Shown here: one piece after another, positions 10,001-17,474 of the stretch
Position numbering within the stretch: position 1 is the stretch's first letter
Layout: every line of letters begins with the position of its first letter
DNA from: Sphingobium indicum B90A
GTDB lineage: Bacteria; Pseudomonadota; Alphaproteobacteria; Sphingomonadales; Sphingomonadaceae
Direction: 5' to 3'
Length of the DNA stretch: 64,000 bases
Assembly: GCF_000264945.2 (NCBI RefSeq)
Contig: NZ_CP013070.1
Coordinates: forward strand, 868,001-932,000
Position numbers and translations under genes: made by a program
The notes under the pieces: generated by a model
What the model saw: the letters and a program-made list of their open reading frames with translations, nothing else
Database searches by the model: none
What the model was told of the DNA's origin: nothing

Positions 10001-11395
10001 ATGACTATCATGCGCAAGACATGCGGCAGCCTGATCGCCCTATGCGCGGCGGCCATGGTTTCGACGGGCTGGGCCCAGACCACCGATCTCAAGAGCGCCA
10101 TCGCCGCGGCGATCGACAGCCATCCGGAGATCAACCAGGCGATCCAGAACAAGCAGGCCATCGAATTCGAACGCGAACAGGCGAAGGGGCTCTATCTGCC
10201 CCGCGTCAGCGTCGAAGGGTCGGCGGGCGTCCGCCGCCTGGAAAACGCCACCCGCCGCGCGCTGAACCTGGACGACCAGACGCTCTGGCCGCTGGAAGCC
10301 AGCGTCCGGGCGGAACAGACCGTCTGGGACTCCGGCTATCGCAGCGCTGAAAAGCGGCGGCAGGCGGCCCGCACCGACGGCGCTGCCCTGCGCGTGGGCG
10401 AACGCTCGCAATTCGTGGCGCTGAACGTCACCCGCCAATATCTGGACTATATGCTCCAGCAGCGGGTCGTCGCGGCGGCGGAGGACAATATCGCCTTCCA
10501 CCGCAAGCTGCTGGGCGACCTGGGCGAGGGTGTCTCCAAGGGTTCGATCAGCATCGCCGACCAGCAGCAGGCGGAGGAAAGGCTGCAAGCCGCCCTCGTC
10601 CGCAAGAGCGAGGCGGAGCAGGACATGACCAATGCGGCCATTTCCTTCCGCACGCTGACCGGCTTGTCCATCGATCAGGTGGTGATGCCCGATCCGGTGA
10701 CGAGCGCCGTGCCGCCGACGCTGGACGAAGCCATCGCCGCCGCCCGCACCCACAATCCGCTGGTGCGCGAGGCGGAAGCCGACATCCAGGCGGCGCACGC
10801 CGTCGTGGACGAAGCGAAGTCGGAGCTTGGGCCGACGGTCTCGCTGGAAGGAACGGGCCGCATCGGTGAGGATGTGGACGGCTTCCGGGGCAGCACCAAC
10901 GACGTTCAGGGCCGGGTGGTCGTGCGCTGGCAGCTCTATAATGGCGGCATCAACCGGGCGAAGGTCCAGGAAATGACCCGCCGGGCCAGCGAAGCGCGCT
11001 TCCGCCTCAGCCAGCGCCTGCGCGAGGCGGAGGAGGATGTCCGCACCGCCTGGAACCGCTGGGACACGGAAAAGAAGCGCGTGACCGACCTGTCGCGGCA
11101 GGGCACGGTGTCCGACGGGCTGCTCGTCTCCTATCGCGAGCAGTTCAATGTCGGGCGGCGTTCGCTGCTGGACGTGCTGGACAGCCAGAACACCCGCTTC
11201 AACACCCAGGTGCGGACGGAAACGGCCCGCTTCTCCGAGATTTTCGCGCAATATCAGATCCTGGCGGCCACCAACACGCTGCTGGACACGCTGGGTCTCG
11301 CCGCGCCTTCGGACGCCAAGGCGGAAGCGCGGAAGACCTATAATGTCCCTGATCTGCCGCCCGCTGAATTGCAGCGGCGGCGTTATCCGGGCTGA
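10001..11395 (+). CDS. TolC-family outer-membrane channel of the type I secretion system (LapE-like)
   Basis: A 464-aa protein with a signal peptide (about 1-25, ending GWAQ) and two TolC-type repeats, each with long alpha-helices and Ala/Glu/Gln-rich coiled coil. Motifs such as VVVRWQLYNGGINRA and the C-terminal segment YREQFNVGRRSLLDVLDSQN are typical of type I secretion outer-membrane proteins (TIGR01844-like). The length matches the family. GGGGAGGAAGG precedes the ATG at 10001; an ATG nine bases on is also possible. With the ABC transporter and HlyD-type adaptor downstream it should form the continuous conduit for the adhesin. Confidence 0.93.
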   Translation: MTIMRKTCGSLIALCAAAMVSTGWAQTTDLKSAIAAAIDSHPEINQAIQNKQAIEFEREQAKGLYLPRVSVEGSAGVRRLENATRRALNLDDQTLWPLEASVRAEQTVWDSGYRSAEKRRQAARTDGAALRVGERSQFVALNVTRQYLDYMLQQRVVAAAEDNIAFHRKLLGDLGEGVSKGSISIADQQQAEERLQAALVRKSEAEQDMTNAAISFRTLTGLSIDQVVMPDPVTSAVPPTLDEAIAAARTHNPLVREAEADIQAAHAVVDEAKSELGPTVSLEGTGRIGEDVDGFRGSTNDVQGRVVVRWQLYNGGINRAKVQEMTRRASEARFRLSQRLREAEEDVRTAWNRWDTEKKRVTDLSRQGTVSDGLLVSYREQFNVGRRSLLDVLDSQNTRFNTQVRTETARFSEIFAQYQILAATNTLLDTLGLAAPSDAKAEARKTYNVPDLPPAELQRRRYPG

Positions 11396-11412
11396 GTTTC
11401 ATTATTGGGGGT

Positions 11413-11434
11413 CATCCCGGTGCAAGCCGGGATG
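11413..11434. repeat. Short hairpin ahead of the ABC transporter gene, half of a dispersed palindrome
   Basis: Perfect 8-base arms CATCCCGG and CCGGGATG enclose a 6-base loop. The sequence resembles one arm of the dispersed palindromes seen at 29800-29891. It lies between the TolC-like gene and the transporter start, so it could affect mRNA stability or read-through in the operon; no U-run follows, so it is not an obvious terminator. Confidence 0.6.
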
Positions 11435-11448
11435 GCGCGGGGTAAACA

Positions 11449-13608
11449 ATGTTGGAACGAAGCACACTCAGTCTGGCCGAATGGCTGGACCATCAGGGCG
11501 CGCCCGGCGACGAGCTGGTCGAAAGCATCGCCCACGCGGCGCGGCATTTCGACCGCTCGCCGGGGGTCGTCAGCCTTCGCGCGGGGCTTGCCGTCGATGA
11601 ATCCGGGCGGCTGCCCTTTCATCAGGCGGAATCCGCGCTCGACCAGATCGGCCTGCTGAGCGATCATGTCCGGGGCCGGCTGGACAAATGGCGGCCGGGC
11701 AACCTGCCCGCCATCCTGCCGCTGCGTGGCGGGCGCTTCCTGCTGCTCATGGACATCAAGGGCGGCGACGCGCTGGTCCAGCTTCCGCACGCGCAGGAAG
11801 CCGTCTGGGCGCCGCTCAGCGATCTGGAGGGCTATTTCACCGGTGAGGCGCTGGTGGTCATGGCCGACCATGGCCGCGAACGCGCCGAGGAACGCCCCTG
11901 GGACGAACGCGCCCGCCAGCACTGGTTCTGGCGCGAAGTCTGGCGCGCCCGCGGCGGCTTCGGCTATGTGATGCTGGCCGCGGCGATCATCAACCTGCTC
12001 GCCTTCGCGCTGCCGCTGTTCACGATGAACGTCTACGACCGGATCATTCCGAACAAGGCGGCCTCCAGCCTGTGGGTGCTGGGCGTCGGCGTCATGCTGG
12101 CCTTCAGCCTCGACTTCGCGCTGCGCATCGCCCGCTCAAGGCTGGTGGACGAGGCCGGTCGCGAAATCGACGAACGCCTGTCGCAACGCCTGTTCGAAAA
12201 GGTGCTGAACACGCCGCTTTCCGCCCGTTCCGGCAGCACGGGCGCGCTGGCGCGGCGGGTTTCGGAATTCGAATCCGTGCGCGAATTCTTCACCTCCACC
12301 ACGGTGGTGCTGGTGGTGGACATCGCCTTCCTCTTCTTCTTCGTCGCCATCATCGCTTTGCTGGGGGGCTGGCTGGCCATCGTGCCAGTCGTCATGATGG
12401 CGATCATGGCGAGCGCGGGCTGGTTCCTGCAACGGTCGATGGCCCGCCTGTCCCGCGATGCGCAGGCCGATTCCAGCCTCCAAAGCGCGGCTCTGGTCGA
12501 AGCCATAGGCGGCATAGAGACGCTGAAGGCCTGTCGCGCCGAGGGGCGGATGCTGGAACGCTGGCGCCGCTACGCCCGGATGAGCGCGGCGACCCAGGAA
12601 AAGCTGCGCAGGCTCTCCTCCAAGAGCGTCACGCTGGCGGCTCTGTGCCAGCAGGTGACGAGCATCGCGCTGGTCATTGGCGGCTTCTACATGTTCGCGG
12701 CGGGCGACATTTCGATGGGCGCGATCATCGCCATCGTCATGCTGGCCGGGCGCTCGCTCGCGCCGGTGGGCCAACTCGCCTTCGTCATCGTGCGGGCGCG
12801 GCAGGCGATGACGACGCTCGACAGCCTCCAGACGCTGATCGACCAGCCCGACGAACGGCTGGACGGGGCGCGGGGCATCATCCCCAAAATCCGCAAGGGC
12901 GCCATCGTCGCGCAGGGCCTGGAATTCGCCTATCCCGGCGCCAGCCAGCCCAGCCTGAAGGGCGTCGACCTGCGCATCGAGCCGGGCGAGCGCATCGGCA
13001 TCATCGGCCGGGTCGCGTCCGGCAAGTCGACGCTGGGCCGGGTGATCTGCGGCCTCTATCCTCCCACCGGGGGCCTGCTGACCGTCGATGACGTGGACAG
13101 CCGCCAATATCATCCGCATGAGCTGCGCTCCGCTTTTCGTTATGTCGGACAGGACGCCGAATTGTTCAGCGGTTCGGTGCGGGAGAATCTGCTGCTAGGC
13201 GCTCGCGAAGCCAGCGAAGAAAAGCTGCTGGAGGCGCTGGAACGTTCGGGCGCGTCCCGCTTCTTCGGGCGCGACGCGGCGGGTTTCGACCTGCATATCG
13301 GGGAGCGCGGCAGTCGCCTTTCGGGCGGGCAGCGCAGCTTCCTGGTCATGGCGCGGGCGCTGGTGGAACCGGCGAAGCTGCTCTTCCTGGACGAGCCGAC
13401 CGGCGCAATGGACAACCAGACCGAAAATCTCTTCATCGACCATCTGGAAAAGGCGCTGGAGCCGGACCAGACGCTGATCGTGTCGACCCACCGCCACGCG
13501 CTGCTGCGGATCGTGGACCGGCTGATCGTGATCGATCAGGGCGTGGTGCTGGCCGACGGCCCGCGTGACGAGATCATCGGCCAGCTCCAGCGGGGGGCAG
13601 GGCAATGA
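11449..13608 (+). CDS. Type I secretion ABC transporter/ATPase, LapB-like
   Basis: A 719-aa inner-membrane exporter. Residues about 1-140 form a C39-peptidase-like domain without the catalytic Cys (a CLD domain), which in RTX-type systems binds rather than cuts the substrate. Residues about 160-440 are the six-helix ABC exporter membrane domain. Residues about 475-710 are the ATPase, with Walker A GRVASGKST (about 520), signature RLSGGQR (about 622), Walker B LLFLDEPTGAMD (about 643) and the switch STHRH. This architecture matches LapB/RtxB transporters that move giant adhesins. ATG 11449 follows a weak GGGGTAA. The stop overlaps the start of the next gene (ATGAG), suggesting coupled translation. 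Confidence 0.95.
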   Translation: MLERSTLSLAEWLDHQGAPGDELVESIAHAARHFDRSPGVVSLRAGLAVDESGRLPFHQAESALDQIGLLSDHVRGRLDKWRPGNLPAILPLRGGRFLLLMDIKGGDALVQLPHAQEAVWAPLSDLEGYFTGEALVVMADHGRERAEERPWDERARQHWFWREVWRARGGFGYVMLAAAIINLLAFALPLFTMNVYDRIIPNKAASSLWVLGVGVMLAFSLDFALRIARSRLVDEAGREIDERLSQRLFEKVLNTPLSARSGSTGALARRVSEFESVREFFTSTTVVLVVDIAFLFFFVAIIALLGGWLAIVPVVMMAIMASAGWFLQRSMARLSRDAQADSSLQSAALVEAIGGIETLKACRAEGRMLERWRRYARMSAATQEKLRRLSSKSVTLAALCQQVTSIALVIGGFYMFAAGDISMGAIIAIVMLAGRSLAPVGQLAFVIVRARQAMTTLDSLQTLIDQPDERLDGARGIIPKIRKGAIVAQGLEFAYPGASQPSLKGVDLRIEPGERIGIIGRVASGKSTLGRVICGLYPPTGGLLTVDDVDSRQYHPHELRSAFRYVGQDAELFSGSVRENLLLGAREASEEKLLEALERSGASRFFGRDAAGFDLHIGERGSRLSGGQRSFLVMARALVEPAKLLFLDEPTGAMDNQTENLFIDHLEKALEPDQTLIVSTHRHALLRIVDRLIVIDQGVVLADGPRDEIIGQLQRGAGQ

Positions 13609-14690
13609 GCGCGGTTAAGGCCCCCCTCCTGACGGAACGTGCTCCGGCGAAGGCCGGAGCCCAGTCCCGCCGGCCGAACTGGGTTCCTGCCTTCGCAGGA
13701 ACACGAGGCGCTGCGGCTATCGGCTTTGGATTAGCCGCCATGGCTGCCCTTGCCGCGCTCTGGCACCAAGGCCAACCCCAGCCCGCCATCCAGGCGAAGA
13801 TCGTGGAAGCCGCCCCCGCCATCCCCCGCCAATATCTGGCGCTGGTCCAGATGACGGAGCAAACCGCCCCTGCGGCGGAAGGCGGCGCATTGGAAGGAGA
13901 TCGGGCCCGCGAGGAGAACCAGCGCCTCGGCTTCTCCAGCGCGACCGGCGCCGCCAAGCCCTTCCGCGCCCTCGCCGCCGCGGGTGAGGACCATGACCGC
14001 GCCCTCCAGTGCCTGACGCAGGCCGTCTATTATGAAGCCGCCCGCGAACCCGAAAGCGGCCAGCGCGCCGTCGCGCAGGTGGTGCTGAACCGCGTCCGCC
14101 ACCCCGCCTTCGCCAAGACGGTGTGCGGTGTCGTCTACCAGCGCTTCGACGCCTCGGTCTGCCAGTTCAGCTTCGTCTGCGATGGATCGCTGGCGCGCCG
14201 TCCGCTGCCCGACCTCTGGAACCGGGCGAAGCGGATCGCCGCCGACGCGCTGACCGGCCGGGTCGAGAAGGAAGTGGGCACCGCGACCCATTATCACGCC
14301 GACTATGTCTTCCCGCGCTGGGCGCCGCATCTGGCGAAGCTGGCGCAGATCGGCGCGCATATCTTCTACCGCTGGCCGGGCGGCTGGGGCATGCCCGGCG
14401 CGTTCACCGGCCACTATGCGGGCGGCGAGCATATTCCCGCCTTCGACCCGTCTCGCTTCGCCAGGGCGGCCGAACCGGACATCGACTATCCGCCCGTCGC
14501 AGCCCTGCCCGAACGGCGGGCGGCCAATGACGTGGGCGGCCGCATGGACCCGACCAAGGGCTGGAAACTCTCCATCCCCGATCCTTCGACAGGCGGCGGC
14601 GCGCTGAGCGACATGCTCGCCCGCCAGCAAAAAGCCGCGCCGGTCACACTGGCGGCGGACGACCATCATCTCCAAGGGGTGCAACCATGA
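13605..14690 (+). CDS. SleB-type cell-wall hydrolase inside the secretion operon, carrying an in-frame palindromic repeat
   Basis: A 361-aa protein. Residues about 35-52 form one membrane segment, likely an uncleaved anchor. The C-terminal half (about 130-290) is a SleB/hydrolase_2 domain, with motifs YYEAAREPESGQRAVAQ, VVLNRVRHPAF and VCQFSFVCDG; this family cleaves peptidoglycan glycan strands. The gene overlaps the transporter upstream and the adaptor downstream by four bases on each side (ATGA), so all three are probably translated together. Residues 12-34 (including PAKAGAQ and WVPAFAGT) are encoded by a 66-bp palindromic repeat also found between genes elsewhere in this window. The hydrolase may open the wall for the secretion conduit; that role is inferred. 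Confidence 0.9.
   Translation: MSAVKAPLLTERAPAKAGAQSRRPNWVPAFAGTRGAAAIGFGLAAMAALAALWHQGQPQPAIQAKIVEAAPAIPRQYLALVQMTEQTAPAAEGGALEGDRAREENQRLGFSSATGAAKPFRALAAAGEDHDRALQCLTQAVYYEAAREPESGQRAVAQVVLNRVRHPAFAKTVCGVVYQRFDASVCQFSFVCDGSLARRPLPDLWNRAKRIAADALTGRVEKEVGTATHYHADYVFPRWAPHLAKLAQIGAHIFYRWPGGWGMPGAFTGHYAGGEHIPAFDPSRFARAAEPDIDYPPVAALPERRAANDVGGRMDPTKGWKLSIPDPSTGGGALSDMLARQQKAAPVTLAADDHHLQGVQP
13639..13704. repeat. Palindromic repeat (family A) inserted in frame in a coding sequence
   Basis: Imperfect inverted repeat with 27-base arms at 13639-13665 and 13678-13704. The same sequence family occurs between genes at 22257-22342 and 25106-25168. The length is 66 bases, a multiple of three, so the reading frame of the SleB-type gene is kept. 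It resembles the protein-coding palindromic elements known from Rickettsia in behaviour, not in sequence. Confidence 0.9.
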
Positions 14691-15961
14691 TTTCGCGCTG
14701 GATAGGCTGGCTGCGGGGACAACCGGGCAACAAGCAGGTCATTCTCTACAGCGGCGGCGGCATGCTGGTCTTCCTGATGTGGGCCAGCCTCGCGCCGGTG
14801 GACGAGGTGACGCACGGGCAGGGCAGGGTGATCCCGTCCAGCAAGGCGCAGGTCATCCAGTCCGCCGAACCCACCACCATCGAGGAAATATTGGTCCGAT
14901 CCGGCCAGAAGGTGAGCAAGGGCCAGCTTCTGGTACGGCTGGACGACGCGATGCTGGCGTCCGAACTGGGCCAGCTTCAGGCGGAGACCCGATCCCTGAC
15001 CGCCCGCGCGGGGCGTCTGGAGCGGGAGGGCACGGGCGAGGGCGCGGCCTGCACGACCGGCGGGCCGGAATGCGCGCAGGAACAGGCGCTCGCCGCCGTC
15101 CGCCAGTCGGCCTTGCGCAGCAAGCAGGACGCGCTGTCGGCCCAGGTCGACCAGCGCCGCCGTGAACTGGGCGAGGCGCAGGCGACCATCGACAGCCTGG
15201 GCGGCAGCGTGCAACTGGCGCGCCAGCGGGTGGCGATGCTGGAGCCGCTCGCCGCCAAATCGATCATCCCGCAGACCGAATTGCTGGATGCCCGCCGCGA
15301 TCTGGTGGACGCGCAGGGCCGCCTGAACGCCGCGCAGCAGCAGGCCTCCCGCGCCGCCGCCGCCATCCGCGAGGCGCAGGCGCAGCAGTCGGAGGCGAAT
15401 TACCAGTTCCGTCAGGACGCGCTCAACGAGCGTAGCCAGTTGGAGGCGAAGATCGCCGTCAACAGCGAGTCTCTTCGGGGCGCAAAGGGACGGGCGCAGC
15501 GGGCGGAGATCCGCTCGCCCGTCGACGGCGTGGTGAACGACGTGCAGGTGACGACCATCGGCGGCTATGTCAGTCCGGGTCAGAAGATCATGCAGATCGT
15601 CCCCGTCGGCGACAAACTGCTGGTGGAGGCGCGGGTGAAGCCCAACGACATCGCCTTCATCAAGACCGGCGACCGGGCCGTGGTGAAGGTGACGGCCTAT
15701 GATTTCTCCATCTATGGCGGCCTGACCGGCACGGTGCAGCAGGTTTCCGCCGACAGCGTCTATGACGAAGCGACCCGCGAAGCCTATTTCACCGTGGTCG
15801 TGGAAACGGACCGCGCCTGGCTCGGCTCAGGCGCGCACAAGCTGCCGATCACGCCGGGCATGGTGTGCGACGTGGAGATACTGACCGGCCGCAAGTCGGT
15901 GCTGGCCTATCTGCTGAAACCCATCATGAAGGCCCGTTCGGAAGCGCTGCGGGAGCGGTAA
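14687..15961 (+). CDS. HlyD-family periplasmic adaptor of the type I secretion system (LapC-like)
   Basis: A 424-aa membrane-fusion protein. One membrane segment is near residues 20-40, followed by a biotinyl/lipoyl-like strand set (QVIQSAEPTTIEEILVRSGQKVSKGQLL), a long coiled coil (about 90-265, Gln/Ala/Arg-rich) and the returning half-motif RAEIRSPVDGVVNDV with GGYVSPGQ. The C-terminal beta-barrel (about 300-424) ends VLAYLLKPI, as in HlyD/LapC proteins. The length is normal for the family. The start overlaps the SleB-type gene (ATGA). It should link the ABC transporter to the TolC-like channel. Confidence 0.95.
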   Translation: MISRWIGWLRGQPGNKQVILYSGGGMLVFLMWASLAPVDEVTHGQGRVIPSSKAQVIQSAEPTTIEEILVRSGQKVSKGQLLVRLDDAMLASELGQLQAETRSLTARAGRLEREGTGEGAACTTGGPECAQEQALAAVRQSALRSKQDALSAQVDQRRRELGEAQATIDSLGGSVQLARQRVAMLEPLAAKSIIPQTELLDARRDLVDAQGRLNAAQQQASRAAAAIREAQAQQSEANYQFRQDALNERSQLEAKIAVNSESLRGAKGRAQRAEIRSPVDGVVNDVQVTTIGGYVSPGQKIMQIVPVGDKLLVEARVKPNDIAFIKTGDRAVVKVTAYDFSIYGGLTGTVQQVSADSVYDEATREAYFTVVVETDRAWLGSGAHKLPITPGMVCDVEILTGRKSVLAYLLKPIMKARSEALRER

Positions 15962-16021
15962 GCCTTCACGCCACGGGAATCCTGCTCTTTCCTGCGCAGG
16001 CAGGTGATTGGTTGGATTACG

Positions 16022-16189
16022 GACCTATCCTATTCCTCCCCATCGCTAGATGGGGAGGGGGACCAGCCGAAGGCTGGTGGAGGGAAAGATACGCAGGTCA
16101 CGCCATTTCCCCTCCACCATGCTTCGCATGGTCCCCCTCCCCACGCTTCGCGCAGGGAGGAATTGATGTCCTGAAATGGCCATTTGCCA
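16022..16189. repeat. Long palindrome-rich repeat (family B), copy 1
   Basis: About 168 bases starting GACCTATCCTATTCCTCCCC and ending AATTGATGTCCTGAAATGGC. It contains several nested hairpins (GGGGAGGGGGACCAGCC facing GGTCCCCCTCCCC). The same structure with scattered differences recurs at 29606-29786. It lies between the convergent adaptor and protease genes, so it may act as a bidirectional transcription stop, but it looks like a dispersed repeat rather than a gene. Confidence 0.8.
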
Positions 16190-16201
16190 CCCAGGACTCG
16201 C

Positions 16202-17257
16202 TCACCGCGCCGCGAACTGCACCTTCGCGGGCGTCACGCGATAGCCATGGGTCCACCGCCCAAAGGCGTTGAAGCTCATGATCGGCCGATAGTCCCCGAC
16301 GCTGGACGAAGGCAGCACCCGGTCGGTCATATTGTCCAGGATCATCAATTCCCCGCCGATCCGCACCGCCAGCACGGCATGGTCCGCCTGCCGCACCAGA
16401 TCGCGGGCGATCACCAGGAACATCGAATGCCGGTCGAAACCGGCCGCCTCCAGCAGCTTCATCTTGGCGATGGCATAGTCCTCGCAATCGCCGACGCCGC
16501 TTTGCAGCGTCCGCGCCGCCGACGCCCAATTGTCGCCGCCCTGCCGGTCGTCCACGAAGCGCAGCCGCCCGTTGACCCAGCTATTGATCATCTCGACCTG
16601 CTGCTGCGCCGCCGATCCTCGCGCTGCGTTCAACATGCCGCTCCACACGCCCTTGCCGGGCAGCGCCGCCGAAACGGAGGCCCATTTGCCGTCCAGCAGC
16701 GTCCGGGAAATCGGCATGGCGACCGATCCGAACACATCGGGTTGGCCGTTGCGCGGCGGCATGACCTGGCCCGAAAGCGCGGGAACCTGGCGAACCGGCA
16801 TGACGAAGGCGCTCGCCTGCGGAACAGCGGCAGCCGTCGGCGCGGGAAGGAAACCCCGCATGAAGCCCGGCACCAGTTCCGGCTGGCGATAGCTCACCAC
16901 GGAAAGCTGGACGCCCTGCAACCGCCAGCCGGGCAATTTGCCGCTGAAGTCGCTGATGCGCCTTTCGTTGACGATCGCATCCGGAGCGGCCGGTTGCGTC
17001 GCCCAGGGCGCGGGACTCGCCGCGCCGCCCTGCTGCGCGCTGATCGCCGCCAGACGGCTCATGCCGCCGGCGAGGAGATTGGCGGAGATGCGTTCGGCGG
17101 GCGTATAGGCGCGGCTATGACCGAAAGCGTCCGGGAACGCCGCCAGCGGAGCCTGAGCCAAGGCATGGCCGCTCGCGATTGCCAGCAGCAGGGCAGGGGC
17201 GGCGCGAAGCGCGGTGCGGCAAGGGGCCGTGCAACAGGACGGGGCGAAGCCTGACAT
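16202..17257 (-). CDS. LapG-like periplasmic transglutaminase-fold cysteine protease (BTLCP family)
   Basis: A 351-aa protein with a signal peptide (about 1-35, ending HALAQA). The C-terminal domain (about 190-345) has the bacterial transglutaminase-like cysteine protease triad: Cys258 in GVGDCEDYA, His293 in ADHAVLAV and Asp308 in LDNMTD. Acidic residues beside the Cys match those that bind calcium in characterised LapG proteins. The Cys-His spacing of 35 equals that of Legionella LapG as I recall it. In Pseudomonas, LapG cuts the LapA retention module and frees the adhesin from the cell; the neighbouring adhesin has a fitting PAAG motif. The protein is about 100 residues longer than typical LapG, the extra part lying between signal peptide and catalytic domain. 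The gene is convergent with the secretion operon. Confidence 0.9.
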   Translation of the reverse strand: MSGFAPSCCTAPCRTALRAAPALLLAIASGHALAQAPLAAFPDAFGHSRAYTPAERISANLLAGGMSRLAAISAQQGGAASPAPWATQPAAPDAIVNERRISDFSGKLPGWRLQGVQLSVVSYRQPELVPGFMRGFLPAPTAAAVPQASAFVMPVRQVPALSGQVMPPRNGQPDVFGSVAMPISRTLLDGKWASVSAALPGKGVWSGMLNAARGSAAQQQVEMINSWVNGRLRFVDDRQGGDNWASAARTLQSGVGDCEDYAIAKMKLLEAAGFDRHSMFLVIARDLVRQADHAVLAVRIGGELMILDNMTDRVLPSSSVGDYRPIMSFNAFGRWTHGYRVTPAKVQFAAR

Positions 17258-17348
17258 GCTTGCCGGTATCGCGCCGAAATTTGAACATCAGGTGCCCCGC
17301 GCTGGTTAACGCGCCGGTAGGCAAAAAATTGCCGGCAGTTTTTTGCCG

Positions 17349-17471
17349 GGCCATTTTCAGTCAAACCGCGAAATCCGCCCGTCGCGATTTTCCAGTAAAT
17401 CGCGCAATCCGATCGCCGCGATTTTCCAGTAAATCGCGAAATCTGGTTGCCGCGATTTTCAAGTAAATCGC
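17349..17471. repeat. Three tandem 34-bp repeats, each with a CGCGATTT/AAATCGCG hairpin
   Basis: Units begin at 17383, 17417 and 17451, exactly 34 bases apart. The first two carry perfect 8-base inverted arms (CGCGATTT and AAATCGCG) around TCCAGT; the third has one change in the loop (TCAAGT) and loses its final base. A degenerate fourth copy is visible at about 17349-17369. Linkers between hairpins are 12 bases and similar to each other, so this is not a CRISPR array. The block directly follows parE and lies about 90-200 bases before the LapG-like gene start, so it may be a parE terminator or a multi-site operator. Confidence 0.85.
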
Positions 17472-17474
17472 TTC

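Noticed and set aside
17383..17471. Possible miniature CRISPR array
   Set aside because: The 12-base linkers are too short and resemble each other, there are only three units, and no cas gene is near.
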